A DNA stretch of 64,000 nt, from contig CP119325.1 in assembly GCA_029202525.1 (NCBI GenBank), positions 5,244,001-5,308,000 on the forward strand. The letters are read 5' to 3'. A program made the translations under genes and the position numbers. Positions within the stretch are counted from its first letter, which is position 1. Each line of letters begins with the position of its first letter. The notes under the pieces are model-generated. The model ran no database searches, was not told where the DNA came from, and was given only the letters and a program-made list of their open reading frames with translations. The DNA comes from Candidatus Pseudomonas phytovorans. Its GTDB lineage: Bacteria > Pseudomonadota > Gammaproteobacteria > Pseudomonadales > Pseudomonadaceae. Of the stretch, positions 1 to 8,248 are shown piece after piece.

Positions 1-88
1 GCGAAAGGGCCAAACCTGCCAAGCACACCCCGAGAACCTTCCCACAAACATTGGGTCAAACCACTATCTCCCCATGTAGTACCGCCTG

Positions 89-1048
89 ATGTCGCGCCTC
101 GTCGCCTTCCTCTTCCTGCTGTGCACCGGCCTGGCCCAGGCCGCCGCCCCCACTGTGCTGCAACGCCCGATCGACCTGGACACAGGCCTTGGCGTGCTGC
201 ACGGCAGCCTGCTATTGCCGCAACAGGCCACCCCGCCGCCGGTGGTGCTGATCATCGCCGGCTCCGGCCCCACCGACCGCGACGGCAACAACCCCGCGTC
301 GGGCCGGGTGGACAACCTCAAGCGCCTGGCCCTGCTGCTGGCCAACGAGCACATCGCCAGCGTGCGCTACGACAAGCGCGGAGTGGCTGCCAGCCAGCCG
401 GCCACGCCCGATGAGCGCGACCTCAGCGTGGAGCGCTACGTGGCCGATGTGGTCGCCTGGAGCCACAAGCTCAAGGCCGACCCTCGCTTCGGACCGCTGA
501 TCCTGATCGGCCATAGCGAAGGCGCGCTGATCGCCAGCCTGGCCGCCGAACAGGCCGGTGCCAGCGCGGTGATCACCCTGGCCGGCAGCGGGCGGCCGCT
601 GGCCGACGTGCTGCGCGAACAATTGGCCCAGCGCCTGCAGCCGAAGCAACTGGCCGGTGGCAGTGCCCTGCTCGACCGCCTGCAGGCCGGGCAAACCAGC
701 CTGGAAGTGCCGGCGCCGCTGCGCCAGGTGTTCCGCCCCAGCGTGCAGCCCTACCTGATTTCGCTGTTCCAGCAGAACCCGGCAGCCGCCTTTGCCCGCC
801 TGCCCATGCCCGCGTTGATCGTGCAGGGGCGCAACGACGTGCAGGTGGACGTGGCCGACGCCGAACGGCTGAAGGCCGCCAAGCCGGATGCGCAACTGGT
901 GCTGATCGACGGCATGAACCACATGCTGCGCATCAGCCCCAAGGGCATGAGCCAGCAGCGCGACAGCTACCTCAACCCCGAGCTGCCACTGGCGCGCGAA
1001 CTGGGTGAGCGAATTGTGACGTTCATCCAGCATTTGCCCTCGGCGTAA
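89..1048 (+). CDS. Secreted alpha/beta hydrolase
   Basis: A 319-residue serine hydrolase of the alpha/beta fold. The first ~19 residues (MSRLVAFLFLLCTGLAQA) form a signal peptide with an AQA|A-type cleavage site, so the protein is probably periplasmic. An oxyanion-type IIAGSGPTDRDG stretch lies near residue 54, the nucleophile elbow GHSEG near residue 142, and a late Asp/His pair (GRNDVQ, then DGMNHM) completes a Ser-Asp-His triad. The size fits the family. The substrate cannot be told from sequence. It stands alone, upstream of an unrelated hypothetical gene on the same strand. Confidence 0.85.
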   Translation: MSRLVAFLFLLCTGLAQAAAPTVLQRPIDLDTGLGVLHGSLLLPQQATPPPVVLIIAGSGPTDRDGNNPASGRVDNLKRLALLLANEHIASVRYDKRGVAASQPATPDERDLSVERYVADVVAWSHKLKADPRFGPLILIGHSEGALIASLAAEQAGASAVITLAGSGRPLADVLREQLAQRLQPKQLAGGSALLDRLQAGQTSLEVPAPLRQVFRPSVQPYLISLFQQNPAAAFARLPMPALIVQGRNDVQVDVADAERLKAAKPDAQLVLIDGMNHMLRISPKGMSQQRDSYLNPELPLARELGERIVTFIQHLPSA

Positions 1049-1112
1049 GGGAAACGGGCTCAGGTCCGTGGCAAGCCTGCCGATACAGCAGGCATAGCCG
1101 AGGACAAGCCCG

Positions 1113-1895
1113 ATGACCATCGCCCCCGCCGCCGTAGAGCCGGCCGAAGAACCCCAGCCAAGCCCTGCCCTGCCGTGGGCCGAGCTTGCCACCGAACACT
1201 TCCAGCTACTGCGCCTGGCCGCGCTGCCCACCGACCGCAGCACCGGCGCACGGCCGCTGCGTTTTGTGCAGTTCGGCTATGCCGAGCGCCACGACAAGGC
1301 CCACAGCCTGCTGCGCATGGAAATCCAGCTGCCCGGGCAAAAGGTGCACAAAGAGCAAAACCGACTGGATATCCGCGTCGACCATGCCGAGCACCTGGTG
1401 AGCATTGGCAGTGAACATGGCCTGCAACTGGAGCCGGTGAACCGTGGCATCGGCCGCTTCATGCTCGCCCAGGCCGCGCAGTGGCTACAGCGCAAGTGGC
1501 CGCACTATCAGGTGGAAGGCATGGCGCTGCCGAGCAAGGATGCCCTGAGCGAGGACTCACGCCTGCGCCGTGACCACTGCTTGCGCGGGGTAGGTATTGA
1601 AGTGGTGTACGAGGACGGCCAGCACCTGAAGGGCCGTACCGTGGACATGACGGTGAGCCAGCTCAAGGCCGCCTGGAGCAACGAGCGCCTGCAGCGGGTG
1701 GAGATTCTGGATGCCGCCAACCTGCTGCAGCAGGCAGACCAGCAGTTGCAGGAGAAGGAAGCGCAACTGCGCGAGCGCGATGAGCGGGTGGCCAAGTACC
1801 ACCGTGAAGACAGCGGGCTGCGCTTTACCATTACCTGCCTGGTGGCGTTTGCGGTGTTTCAGGCGGGGTTGTTGATCTGGATTGCCACCCGCTGA
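1113..1895 (+). CDS. Hypothetical tail-anchored protein with coiled coil
   Basis: A 260-residue protein I cannot name. Residues ~100-175 (GIGRFMLAQAAQWL, then RLRRDHCLRGVGI) loosely resemble the acetyl-CoA loop and last strands of a GNAT fold, but no clear catalytic motif is visible. Residues ~200-235 are a charged coiled coil rich in Q, E and R. The C-terminus (residues ~238-257, FTITCLVAFAVFQAGLLIWI) is a single membrane segment with a tiny tail. The protein is therefore probably anchored by its C-terminus with the main domain in the cytoplasm. The GNAT-like reading is a weak inference. Confidence 0.7.
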   Translation: MTIAPAAVEPAEEPQPSPALPWAELATEHFQLLRLAALPTDRSTGARPLRFVQFGYAERHDKAHSLLRMEIQLPGQKVHKEQNRLDIRVDHAEHLVSIGSEHGLQLEPVNRGIGRFMLAQAAQWLQRKWPHYQVEGMALPSKDALSEDSRLRRDHCLRGVGIEVVYEDGQHLKGRTVDMTVSQLKAAWSNERLQRVEILDAANLLQQADQQLQEKEAQLRERDERVAKYHREDSGLRFTITCLVAFAVFQAGLLIWIATR

Positions 1896-1910
1896 CACCG
1901 CGTCGCCTGC

Positions 1911-1994
1911 TTCGCGGGCTTGCCCGCTCCCACAGGAATATCACTGGACCTGAGGACAGTGAAGTACCTGTGGGAGCGGGCAAGCCCGCGAAGA
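1911..1994. repeat. REP inverted pair
   Basis: Two copies of a ~27-bp element containing CGGGCTTGCCCGCTCCCACA are arranged head to head (1911-1945 and 1967-1993), separated by ~20 bp. They match the REP/BIME palindromes common in P. putida genomes. The pair lies between the convergent ends of the tail-anchored protein gene and prmB, where the hairpin could also stop transcription or protect mRNA 3' ends. Confidence 0.85.
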
Positions 1995-2004
1995 GGACCC
2001 TGAG

Positions 2005-2913
2005 TCAGACCCGGGCTTTGAACAGTTCCTGGTGCTGGCGGCACTGCTCAGCCGTCAGCATGAACACCCCATGCCCACCCCGCTCGAACTCCAGCCAGGC
2101 AAAGTCCACCTCAGGGTACAGCGCCTCGACATGCACCTGGCTGTTGCCCACTTCAACAATCAGCAAGCCCTTGTCGGTCAGGTGGTCTGCCGCTTCGGCC
2201 AGCATGCGCCGCACCAGGTCCAGGCCGTCGTTGCCGCAGGCCAGGCCCAGTTCGGGCTCGTGGTGATATTCGGCCGGCATGTCGTCGAAGTCTTCGGCAT
2301 CAACGTACGGCGGGTTGGACAGGATCAGGTCGAAACGCTGCCCCGGCAAACCGCCAAAACCGTCGCCTTGCACGGTGTACACGCGCTCGTCCAGGCCATG
2401 GCGCTCGATGTTCTGGTTGGCCACTTCAAGGGCCTCGAACGACAGGTCGGCCAGCACCACTTCGGCCTCGGGGAACACGTCGGCCGCGACGATACCGATG
2501 CAGCCCGAACCTGTGCACAGGTCCAGAATGCGCGCCGGCTCGCTCGCCAGCCACGGCTCGAAGCGTTTTTCGATCAGCTGGCCAATGGGCGAGCGCGGCA
2601 CCAGCACACGCTCGTCGACGATGAACGCCATGCCGCAGAACCACGCTTCGCCCAACAGGTAGGCGGCCGGCACCCGTTCTTCGATACGGCGCTTGAGCAA
2701 ATGCTGCAGACGTACCCGCTCGTCATCCTCAAGCATGCAGTCCAGGTAGCTGTCAGCCACTTCCCACGGCAGGTGCACGGCACCCAGCACCAGCAGGCGG
2801 GCCTCGTCCCAGGCGTTGTCGGCACCGTGGCCGAAGAACAGATCATGCTCGTGGAAGCGGCTGACCGCCCAGCGGATGTAGTCGCGCAGCGTGCGCAGAC
2901 GGGATGTGATCAC
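2005..2913 (-). CDS. prmB: Ribosomal protein L3 glutamine methyltransferase
   Basis: A 302-residue SAM-dependent methyltransferase of the PrmB/HemK family, which methylates a glutamine of ribosomal protein L3. The SAM motif ILDLCTGSGCIGI lies at residues ~131-143 and the catalytic NPPYVD motif, specific for N5-glutamine methyltransferases, at ~201. The N-terminal helical domain (residues 1-90) is of the PrmB type. The start is GTG at 2913, preceded by AGGAG six bases upstream. Length matches E. coli PrmB (310). PrmA is excluded by domain layout; PrmC is unlikely because of the N-terminal region. Confidence 0.9.
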   Translation of the reverse strand: MITSRLRTLRDYIRWAVSRFHEHDLFFGHGADNAWDEARLLVLGAVHLPWEVADSYLDCMLEDDERVRLQHLLKRRIEERVPAAYLLGEAWFCGMAFIVDERVLVPRSPIGQLIEKRFEPWLASEPARILDLCTGSGCIGIVAADVFPEAEVVLADLSFEALEVANQNIERHGLDERVYTVQGDGFGGLPGQRFDLILSNPPYVDAEDFDDMPAEYHHEPELGLACGNDGLDLVRRMLAEAADHLTDKGLLIVEVGNSQVHVEALYPEVDFAWLEFERGGHGVFMLTAEQCRQHQELFKARV

Positions 2914-3092
2914 GGAGTACTCCTAATTCAGACCGGACAAAAGTCTAACAGCCCCACCCGCACATTTGTTCGTTTGCCGTACCCAAAGGCTAGCCACAGG
3001 CCAGTAACCATGCCGCTTGCGTTGTCAACCATTCCCATTGGCGTCAAGGCAGGGGACAATAGGTATACAAAAGCCCTTCCAAGGAGCCCTTG

Positions 3093-3683
3093 ATGTCCGT
3101 TCCAACCACGATGTTCCGCCTCACTGGCCGCGACTACCCGCCGGCCAAGCTGAGCCACGCCAGCCTGATCATCATCGATGCGCAAAAGGAGTACCTCAGT
3201 GGGCCCCTGCAGTTGTCGGGCATGGACGAGGCCGTGGCCAACATCGCCAGGTTGCTCGACGCGGCCCGCAAAAGCGGCCGTCCGATCATCCATGTACGCC
3301 ACCTCGGCACTGTCGGTGGCCGCTTCGATCCACAGGGCCCTGCCGGCCAGTTCATTCCGGGGCTGGAGCCGCTGGAAGGTGAAACCGTCATTGAAAAGCG
3401 CATGCCCAACGCATTCAAGAACACCCAGCTGCACGAAACGTTGCAGGCGCTAGGCCATCTTGACCTGATTGTCTGCGGTTTCATGAGCCATTCCAGCGTC
3501 AGCACCACCGTGCGCCGCGCCAAGGACTATGGTTACCGGTGCACACTGGTGGAAGACGCCTCGGCAACCCGCGACCTGGCCTTCAAGGATAGCGTCATCC
3601 CGGCCGCGCAGATTCACCAGTGCGAAATGGCCGTGATGGCCGACAACTTCGCTTGCGTCGCCCCCACCGCCAGCCTGATCTGA
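3093..3683 (+). CDS. Isochorismatase-fold hydrolase, nucleophile Cys replaced by Ser
   Basis: A 196-residue protein of the isochorismatase-like cysteine hydrolase superfamily. ATG 3093 is preferred over the upstream TTG because AAGGAG lies six bases before it. The first Asp of the usual triad is in IIIDAQKEY (~residue 28) and the Lys in EKRMPNAF (~103). The third position, normally Cys in a (H/M)xCVxxT motif, reads SHSSVSTTVRRA, so Ser takes the nucleophile position. The cis-peptide region (CGFMSHS) is otherwise kept. Activity could be altered or lost; substrate unknown. Confidence 0.82.
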   Translation: MSVPTTMFRLTGRDYPPAKLSHASLIIIDAQKEYLSGPLQLSGMDEAVANIARLLDAARKSGRPIIHVRHLGTVGGRFDPQGPAGQFIPGLEPLEGETVIEKRMPNAFKNTQLHETLQALGHLDLIVCGFMSHSSVSTTVRRAKDYGYRCTLVEDASATRDLAFKDSVIPAAQIHQCEMAVMADNFACVAPTASLI

Positions 3684-3768
3684 GGGGCGGGTACTACCGC
3701 CCGGCAGACGGGCGGAACCCGATGGGCGGCAGCAGGTCGAATTCCGGATATCCACAGAGGAGAGCGGA

Positions 3769-4089
3769 ATGAAGCTTAAAGGCAGTTTCGACGCCAAGCG
3801 CCTGCGCACGCGCCAGCCGCGTAACTGGGGCGCCCGCCTGGCGGCCGGCCTGTCGGCGCTGCTGGCCACCTTGGGCGTGCTGCTGGCCATGGCCGGCGTC
3901 GCTGGCCTGCTGGGCAACTACCCTGCCCTGCAAGAACTCAATACCAACAAACCGTTGTCCAGCATCCTCACCGGCGCTGGCCTGTTGCTACTGTGGCTGG
4001 GCGTGCGCTTCTGGCGTCGCAGCCGTATTCGCCTGCGCCGCGGGCGCGAGCTGAACCTGTCGCCGCACCTGATGAAGAAGCACGACTGA
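3769..4089 (+). CDS. Small two-TM inner-membrane protein
   Basis: A 106-residue protein with two hydrophobic segments (residues ~24-46, ARLAAGLSALLATLGVLLAM, and ~66-83, ILTGAGLLLLWLGVRF). A basic N-terminus (KLKGSFDAKRLRTRQPR) and a very basic C-terminal tail (RRSRIRLRRGRE) put both ends in the cytoplasm by the positive-inside rule. A good GGAGAG ribosome site precedes the ATG. I recognise no family and assign no function. Confidence 0.75.
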   Translation: MKLKGSFDAKRLRTRQPRNWGARLAAGLSALLATLGVLLAMAGVAGLLGNYPALQELNTNKPLSSILTGAGLLLLWLGVRFWRRSRIRLRRGRELNLSPHLMKKHD

Positions 4090-4115
4090 TAGTGTTGTAT
4101 CGCCTGCACTGGCCC

Positions 4116-4204
4116 TTTCGCGGGCACGCCCGCTCCCACAGGGATATCAAAGGGCCTGAGAGCAGCAGGGTACCTGTGGGAGCGGGCGCGCCCGCGAAGA
4201 GGCC
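4116..4204. repeat. REP inverted pair
   Basis: Inverted copies of the same REP core at 4117-4143 and 4173-4200, in the short gap between the small membrane protein gene and the Smr gene. The central variable bases differ from the 1.9-kb pair (CACG and GCGC instead of CTTG), as is usual between REP subtypes. Confidence 0.85.
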
Positions 4205-4263
4205 GGCACAGGCTGCACACCGCCCCACAGTCGCGTAAACTACGCCGCCCACGTGGAGGCAGC

Positions 4264-4824
4264 ATGCAAGACGACGATTTTTCCCTGTTCAAGGCCGAAG
4301 TGCGTGGCGTAAAGCAAATACGCCACGACCGCGCCGAAGTCGGCAAGCCCAAGGCCGACCGCCAGAAGCTGGCCGGCCTGCGCCAGGCGGCGACCGTGCG
4401 CAGTGACAAGGCCCTGGTGATCGACGGCATGTCCGACCAGTTCGTCATTGACGTTGGCGCCGAAGACGAGCTGATGTGGCGCCGCGACGGCGTGCAGGAA
4501 GGCCAGCTGCGCAAGCTTAAGCTGGGGCAGATCCCGTTCGAGGGCAGCCTCGACCTGCACGGCATGACCGTGGAAAAGGCCCGCGAAACCCTGTGGGACT
4601 TCATCGCCGAAGCCACAAAACTGGAAGTGCGCTGCGTGCGGGTTACCCACGGCAAGGCCGCACGCCTGGACGGCAAGCGCCCGATGATCAAGAGCCACGT
4701 CAACACCTGGCTGCGCCAGCACCCGCAGGTGCTCGGTTTTGCCTCGTGCAGCGCCCGCCACGGTGGCACTGGCGCGGTGTATGTGATGCTCAAGCGAACC
4801 ATGCTCGAAGGCCGCGACGAGTAA
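4264..4824 (+). CDS. Smr-domain protein
   Basis: A 186-residue protein with a C-terminal Smr (small MutS-related) domain at residues ~95-180. The hallmark LDLHGMT is at ~100, followed by VRVTHGKA (~135) and a C-terminal SARHGGTGAVYVMLK. The family includes stand-alone SmrA/SmrB nucleases; bacterial SmrB cleaves mRNA at collided ribosomes. The N-terminal ~90 residues are charged, as in proteobacterial SmrA/YdaL. It lies just upstream of folE on the same strand, with ~70 bp between. Confidence 0.87.
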   Translation: MQDDDFSLFKAEVRGVKQIRHDRAEVGKPKADRQKLAGLRQAATVRSDKALVIDGMSDQFVIDVGAEDELMWRRDGVQEGQLRKLKLGQIPFEGSLDLHGMTVEKARETLWDFIAEATKLEVRCVRVTHGKAARLDGKRPMIKSHVNTWLRQHPQVLGFASCSARHGGTGAVYVMLKRTMLEGRDE

Positions 4825-4894
4825 CGCCGCGCTTGCAGCGCCGCCCTCACCGCCGTAACCTTCGTTTTTGCGATTTTTTCCCACAGGTAGATCC

Positions 4895-5440
4895 ATGTCC
4901 CTGGAACAGAACTACACCGAGATCCTTAGCCAGATTGGCGAGGACGTCTCCCGTGAGGGCCTGCTCGACACGCCCAAGCGGGCTGCAAAGGCGATGAAGT
5001 ACCTTTGCCGCGGTTATGAGCAAACCCTGGAAGAAGTCACCAACAACGCGTTGTTCAGCTCTGACAACAGCGAAATGGTGCTGGTCCGGGACATCGAGCT
5101 GTATTCGATGTGCGAACACCACATGCTGCCGTTCATCGGCAAGGCGCACGTTGCCTACCTGCCCAAGGGCAAGGTACTGGGCCTGTCGAAGGTAGCGCGC
5201 ATCGTCGACATGTATGCCCGTCGCCTGCAGATCCAGGAAAACCTCAGCCGGCAGATCGCCGAAGCCGTGCAGCAGGTAACCGGTGCCGCCGGCGTGGCCG
5301 TTGTGGTCGAGGCCAAGCACATGTGCATGATGATGCGCGGTGTCGAGAAGCAGAACTCGACCATGGTCACCTCGGTGATGCTGGGTGAATTCCGCGAAAA
5401 CGCCTCCACCCGCAGCGAGTTCCTCAGCCTGATCAAGTGA
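4895..5440 (+). CDS. folE: GTP cyclohydrolase I
   Basis: A 181-residue type IA GTP cyclohydrolase, the first step of tetrahydrofolate/pterin synthesis (GTP to 7,8-dihydroneopterin triphosphate). Zinc ligands appear in SMCEHH (~residue 71) and in the later HMCMMMRG (~142). The substrate-binding region GKAHVAYLPKGKVLGLSK is intact. ATG 4895 is chosen over an upstream in-frame TTG because the protein then starts like family members (MSLEQNY). Length is slightly short of E. coli FolE (222), as in other pseudomonads with several FolE paralogues. A strong terminator follows. Confidence 0.95.
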   Translation: MSLEQNYTEILSQIGEDVSREGLLDTPKRAAKAMKYLCRGYEQTLEEVTNNALFSSDNSEMVLVRDIELYSMCEHHMLPFIGKAHVAYLPKGKVLGLSKVARIVDMYARRLQIQENLSRQIAEAVQQVTGAAGVAVVVEAKHMCMMMRGVEKQNSTMVTSVMLGEFRENASTRSEFLSLIK

Positions 5441-5455
5441 TTGGCTGCTGACCCC

Positions 5456-5488
5456 AAGCCGACCCCCGCCGGGTCGGCTTTTGCATTT
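5456..5488 (+). terminator. Intrinsic terminator after folE
   Basis: A perfect 10-bp stem (AAGCCGACCC at 5456-5465 with GGGTCGGCTT at 5471-5480), a 5-base loop and a following TTTGCATTT tract. It lies 16 bp after the folE stop. The ribosome site of the next gene (AGGAG at 5490-5494) begins immediately after it, so the next gene probably has low read-through expression or its own start within this region. Confidence 0.88.
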
Positions 5489-5501
5489 CAGGAGTTGCCC
5501 C

Positions 5502-5873
5502 ATGATCGTCAAAGCCCTGCGGGTTGGCCTCGGCCAGCTCATCGTGTTCGCTGACTGGATCAGCCGCCCGGCCAAGCGCAAGCGCGACGCCGCTGCCCAG
5601 GCCCGCGTCGAGCAAGCGGCCAAGGGCCTGGCGCTCTACCAGTTCCATGCCTGCCCGTTTTGCGTCAAGACCCGCCGCACGTTGCACCGCCTGAATGTGC
5701 CAGTGGCGCTGCGCGATGCGAAGAACGACCCCGTGCATCGCCAGGCCCTGCAGGAAGGTGGCGGCCGGGTGAAAGTGCCGTGCCTGCGCATTGAAGAGGC
5801 TGGCAAGGTGACCTGGATGTATGAGTCCAAGGCCATCATTGCTTACCTGGATGAGCGGTTTGCCAAAATCTGA
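5502..5873 (+). CDS. Glutaredoxin-like / GST N-terminal domain protein
   Basis: A 123-residue thioredoxin-fold protein. Residues ~48-123 form a glutaredoxin/GST-N domain with the dithiol CPFC motif at ~53, a VKVPCL cis-proline region at ~93, and MYESKAIIAYLDERF, the classic glutathione-binding ES motif and following helix. The first ~40 residues contain an amphipathic stretch (ALRVGLGQLIVFADWIS) that may lie on the membrane. ATG 5502 with AGGAG at 5490 is the supported start. Likely a glutathione-dependent reductase; substrate unknown. Confidence 0.85.
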   Translation: MIVKALRVGLGQLIVFADWISRPAKRKRDAAAQARVEQAAKGLALYQFHACPFCVKTRRTLHRLNVPVALRDAKNDPVHRQALQEGGGRVKVPCLRIEEAGKVTWMYESKAIIAYLDERFAKI

Positions 5874-5887
5874 GTAGCGCCGCCGAT

Positions 5888-5979
5888 CCCTGTGGGAGCG
5901 GGCAAGCCCGCGAAGCAGGCGACGCGGTGGATGGCACCGGCGCTGCCGGTGTTCGCGGGCACGCCCGCTCCCACAGGGA
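5888..5979. repeat. REP inverted pair
   Basis: Inverted REP copies at 5888-5915 and 5951-5979, here oriented tail to tail compared with the 1.9- and 4.1-kb pairs (CCTGTGGGAGC first, GCTCCCACAGG second). They sit between the convergent ends of the glutaredoxin-like and GST genes. Confidence 0.85.
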
Positions 5980-6003
5980 TTGCGCAAGCGTTCAGAGCAC
6001 CTT

Positions 6004-6606
6004 TCAGCCCACCATCGGCACATGCCGCGGGTGGCTGCTGACGCGCTCCAGCCAGGCCCGCACTGCCGGGTAATCCGCCAGGTCGAACCCGCCCTGCTGC
6101 GCCACATGGGTGTAGGCATACAATGCCACATCGGCAATCGAATACTGCTCACCCACCAGGTACGGCGTCATCTGCAGCTGCCGCTCCATCACCTTCAACG
6201 CCTTGTAGCCGCCCTTGTGCAGCTTGCGGTACTCCTCCAGGCGCTCGTCCGGCAGCCCCAGGTAGAACTGGATGAAGCGGGCCACGGCAATGTACGGCTC
6301 ATGGCTGTACTGCTCGAAAAACTGCCATTGCAATACCTGGGTACGCAGGCGTGGCTCGCTGGGCAGGAACTCGCTGCCATCGGCCAGGAAATTGAGAATC
6401 GCATTGGACTCCCACAGATAGCTGCCGTCTTCCAGCGCCAGCACCGGCACCTTGCCGTTGGGGTTCATCGCCAGGAACTCAGGCGTTTCAGTCTCGCCCT
6501 TGAGGATGTCCACCGGGTGCCATTCGCACGGCTGGCCCAACAGGCTCAGCATCAGCTTGACCTTGTAGCAGTTGCCCGACTGGTAATCGCCATAGACCTT
6601 GTACAT
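6004..6606 (-). CDS. Glutathione S-transferase
   Basis: A 200-residue GST. The N-terminal thioredoxin-like domain (residues 1-77) has YGDYQSGNCYKVKLML, with Ser/Asn/Cys near the catalytic position, NPNGKVPVL (cis-Pro) and LWESNAILNFLA with the glutathione-binding ES. The C-terminal helical domain (residues ~85-195) contains SIADVALYAYTH, the conserved N-capping/hydrophobic staple region. ATG 6606 is preferred over upstream starts because GGGAGGGG lies just before it. Divergent from the benE-like gene, so the ~145-bp gap holds both promoters. Confidence 0.88.
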   Translation of the reverse strand: MYKVYGDYQSGNCYKVKLMLSLLGQPCEWHPVDILKGETETPEFLAMNPNGKVPVLALEDGSYLWESNAILNFLADGSEFLPSEPRLRTQVLQWQFFEQYSHEPYIAVARFIQFYLGLPDERLEEYRKLHKGGYKALKVMERQLQMTPYLVGEQYSIADVALYAYTHVAQQGGFDLADYPAVRAWLERVSSHPRHVPMVG

Positions 6607-6751
6607 CGCCCCTCCCTTTCCAAGCAGTTTCGCATTTGCGCCCAATAGTTGGCGACTGTACGGCTAAAAGCAATGGCCGCTGTATGGCAAGGATCAATCT
6701 TGCTCGCTGTAGTCTGAAAAAACTGCTTACACCTTTACAAGGACTTTGTTC

Positions 6752-7942
6752 ATGACCGATGCCACTTCCGCACGCCTGCGGCCCCTGGCAGATACTTCTC
6801 CATCGGCGGTGGTTGCCGGCTTCATCGCCATGCTCACCGGCTACACCAGTTCGCTGGTGCTGATGTTCCAGGCCGGCCAGGCGGCCGGGCTGACCAACGC
6901 GCAGATCTCGTCATGGATCTGGGCGCTGTCGATCGGCATGGCGGTGTGCAGCATCGGCCTGTCACTGCGCTACCGCACCCCGATCACCATCGCCTGGTCC
7001 ACCCCAGGCGCGGCCTTGCTGATCACAAGCCTGGGCGGGGTGAGCTACGGCGAGGCGATTGGTGCCTACATCACCTGTGCCGCGCTGGTGCTCATCTGCG
7101 GCCTTACTGGCAGCTTCGAGCGCCTGGTCAAGCGCATCCCGGCATCGCTGGCCTCGGCACTGCTGGCGGGCATCCTGTTCAAGATCGGTAGCGAAATTTT
7201 CGTCGCGGCGCAGCATCGCACCTTGCTGGTGCTGGGTATGTTCTTCAGCTACCTGCTGGTCAAGCGGCTGTCGCCACGTTACTGCGTGCTGGCCGCGCTG
7301 CTGGTGGGCACGGCATTGTCTGGCGCGCTGGGCCTGCTGGACTTCAGCGGCTTCCATCTTGAAGTGGCCAAACCGGTGTGGACCACACCGAGCTTCTCGC
7401 TGGCAGCCACCATCAGCATTGGTATTCCGCTGTTTGTGGTGGCGATGACTTCGCAGAACATGCCCGGGGTGGCCGTGCTGCGTGCCGACGGTTACCAGGT
7501 GCCGGCCTCACCGCTGATTTCGGCCACCGGCTTTGCTTCGCTGCTGCTGGCGCCATTCGGTTCGCACGGGGTCAACCTGGCGGCGATCAGCGCAGCGATC
7601 TGCACCGGGCCGCACGCCCATGAAGACCCGAGCAAACGCTACACCGCCGCGGTGTGGTGCGGGATTTTCTACGGCATTGCCGGGGTATTCGGGGCGACCT
7701 TGGCGGCACTGTTTGCAGCGTTGCCGAAAGAGCTGGTGCTGTCGATTGCCGCATTGGCGCTGTTTGGCTCGATCATGAACGGGCTGACCGTGGCCATGAG
7801 CGAAGCGCGTGAGCGAGAGGCGGCGGTGATCACCTTTATGGTGACGGCTTCGGGGCTGACCTTGTTCTCGATTGGTTCGGCGTTCTGGGGGATTGTGGCG
7901 GGGGTGTTGGCCTTGTTGATTCTTAACCCGCGCAGGGTATGA
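6752..7942 (+). CDS. BenE-family benzoate/H+ symporter-like transporter
   Basis: A 396-residue polytopic inner-membrane protein with ~12 hydrophobic segments, matching BenE in length and pattern. Characteristic motifs are YRTPITIAWSTPGAAL (~residue 73), TSQNMPGVAVLRADGY (~232), an aromatic-acid-carrier signature, and FGSHGVNLAAISAAICTGP (~266). The start is ATG 6752 with AAGGA nine bases upstream. No benzoate catabolic genes are nearby, so the substrate may be another aromatic acid; hence no symbol is given. Confidence 0.88.
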   Translation: MTDATSARLRPLADTSPSAVVAGFIAMLTGYTSSLVLMFQAGQAAGLTNAQISSWIWALSIGMAVCSIGLSLRYRTPITIAWSTPGAALLITSLGGVSYGEAIGAYITCAALVLICGLTGSFERLVKRIPASLASALLAGILFKIGSEIFVAAQHRTLLVLGMFFSYLLVKRLSPRYCVLAALLVGTALSGALGLLDFSGFHLEVAKPVWTTPSFSLAATISIGIPLFVVAMTSQNMPGVAVLRADGYQVPASPLISATGFASLLLAPFGSHGVNLAAISAAICTGPHAHEDPSKRYTAAVWCGIFYGIAGVFGATLAALFAALPKELVLSIAALALFGSIMNGLTVAMSEAREREAAVITFMVTASGLTLFSIGSAFWGIVAGVLALLILNPRRV

Positions 7943-7964
7943 CGGCAGGTCGGTGTTGCCGCTG

Positions 7965-8219
7965 AGATCGAGCGCCGCCCGCGCGGCGCTTCGCGGGGCA
8001 AGCCCGCTCCCACATTTGTTGCAACGTGGCCATGTCTGTGAGGCCATGGTTATCAGCCTTGTTGGCATGACTGGATTTCGAGGCGGGCATTGAAGCCGCT
8101 CCACCTGTCTCAAGACATGTACCAAGGCAGCCAACCATGGCGTTACAGGGTCGGCACGTTGCAACAAATGTGGGAGCGGGCTTGCCCCGCGATGCGCCGC
8201 GCGGGCGGCGCTCGATCTC
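7965..8219. repeat. Long REP-containing inverted repeat between benE-like gene and chemoreceptor gene
   Basis: Two nearly identical ~60-bp arms, 7965-8026 and 8157-8217, in inverted orientation with ~130 bp between. Each arm joins a GC-rich palindrome (GAGCGCCGCCCGCGCGGCGC) to the REP core (GGGGCAAGCCCGCTCCCACA) and a conserved TTTGTTGCAACGT tail. The arms differ at only a few bases. The 130-bp centre shows no gene. This fills the 306-bp gap between two convergent genes. Confidence 0.85.
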
Positions 8220-8248
8220 AAACCCAACGAAAAATCCGAGCCAGGCAT

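Noticed and set aside
212..1243. Long minus-strand open frame opposite the alpha/beta hydrolase
   Set aside because: High-GC shadow frame; product is low-complexity His/Gln/Ala-rich and the plus-strand gene has clear hydrolase motifs.
2032..3093. 353-codon plus-strand open frame over prmB
   Set aside because: Antisense shadow of prmB, which carries intact SAM and NPPY motifs; no ribosome site or recognisable fold.
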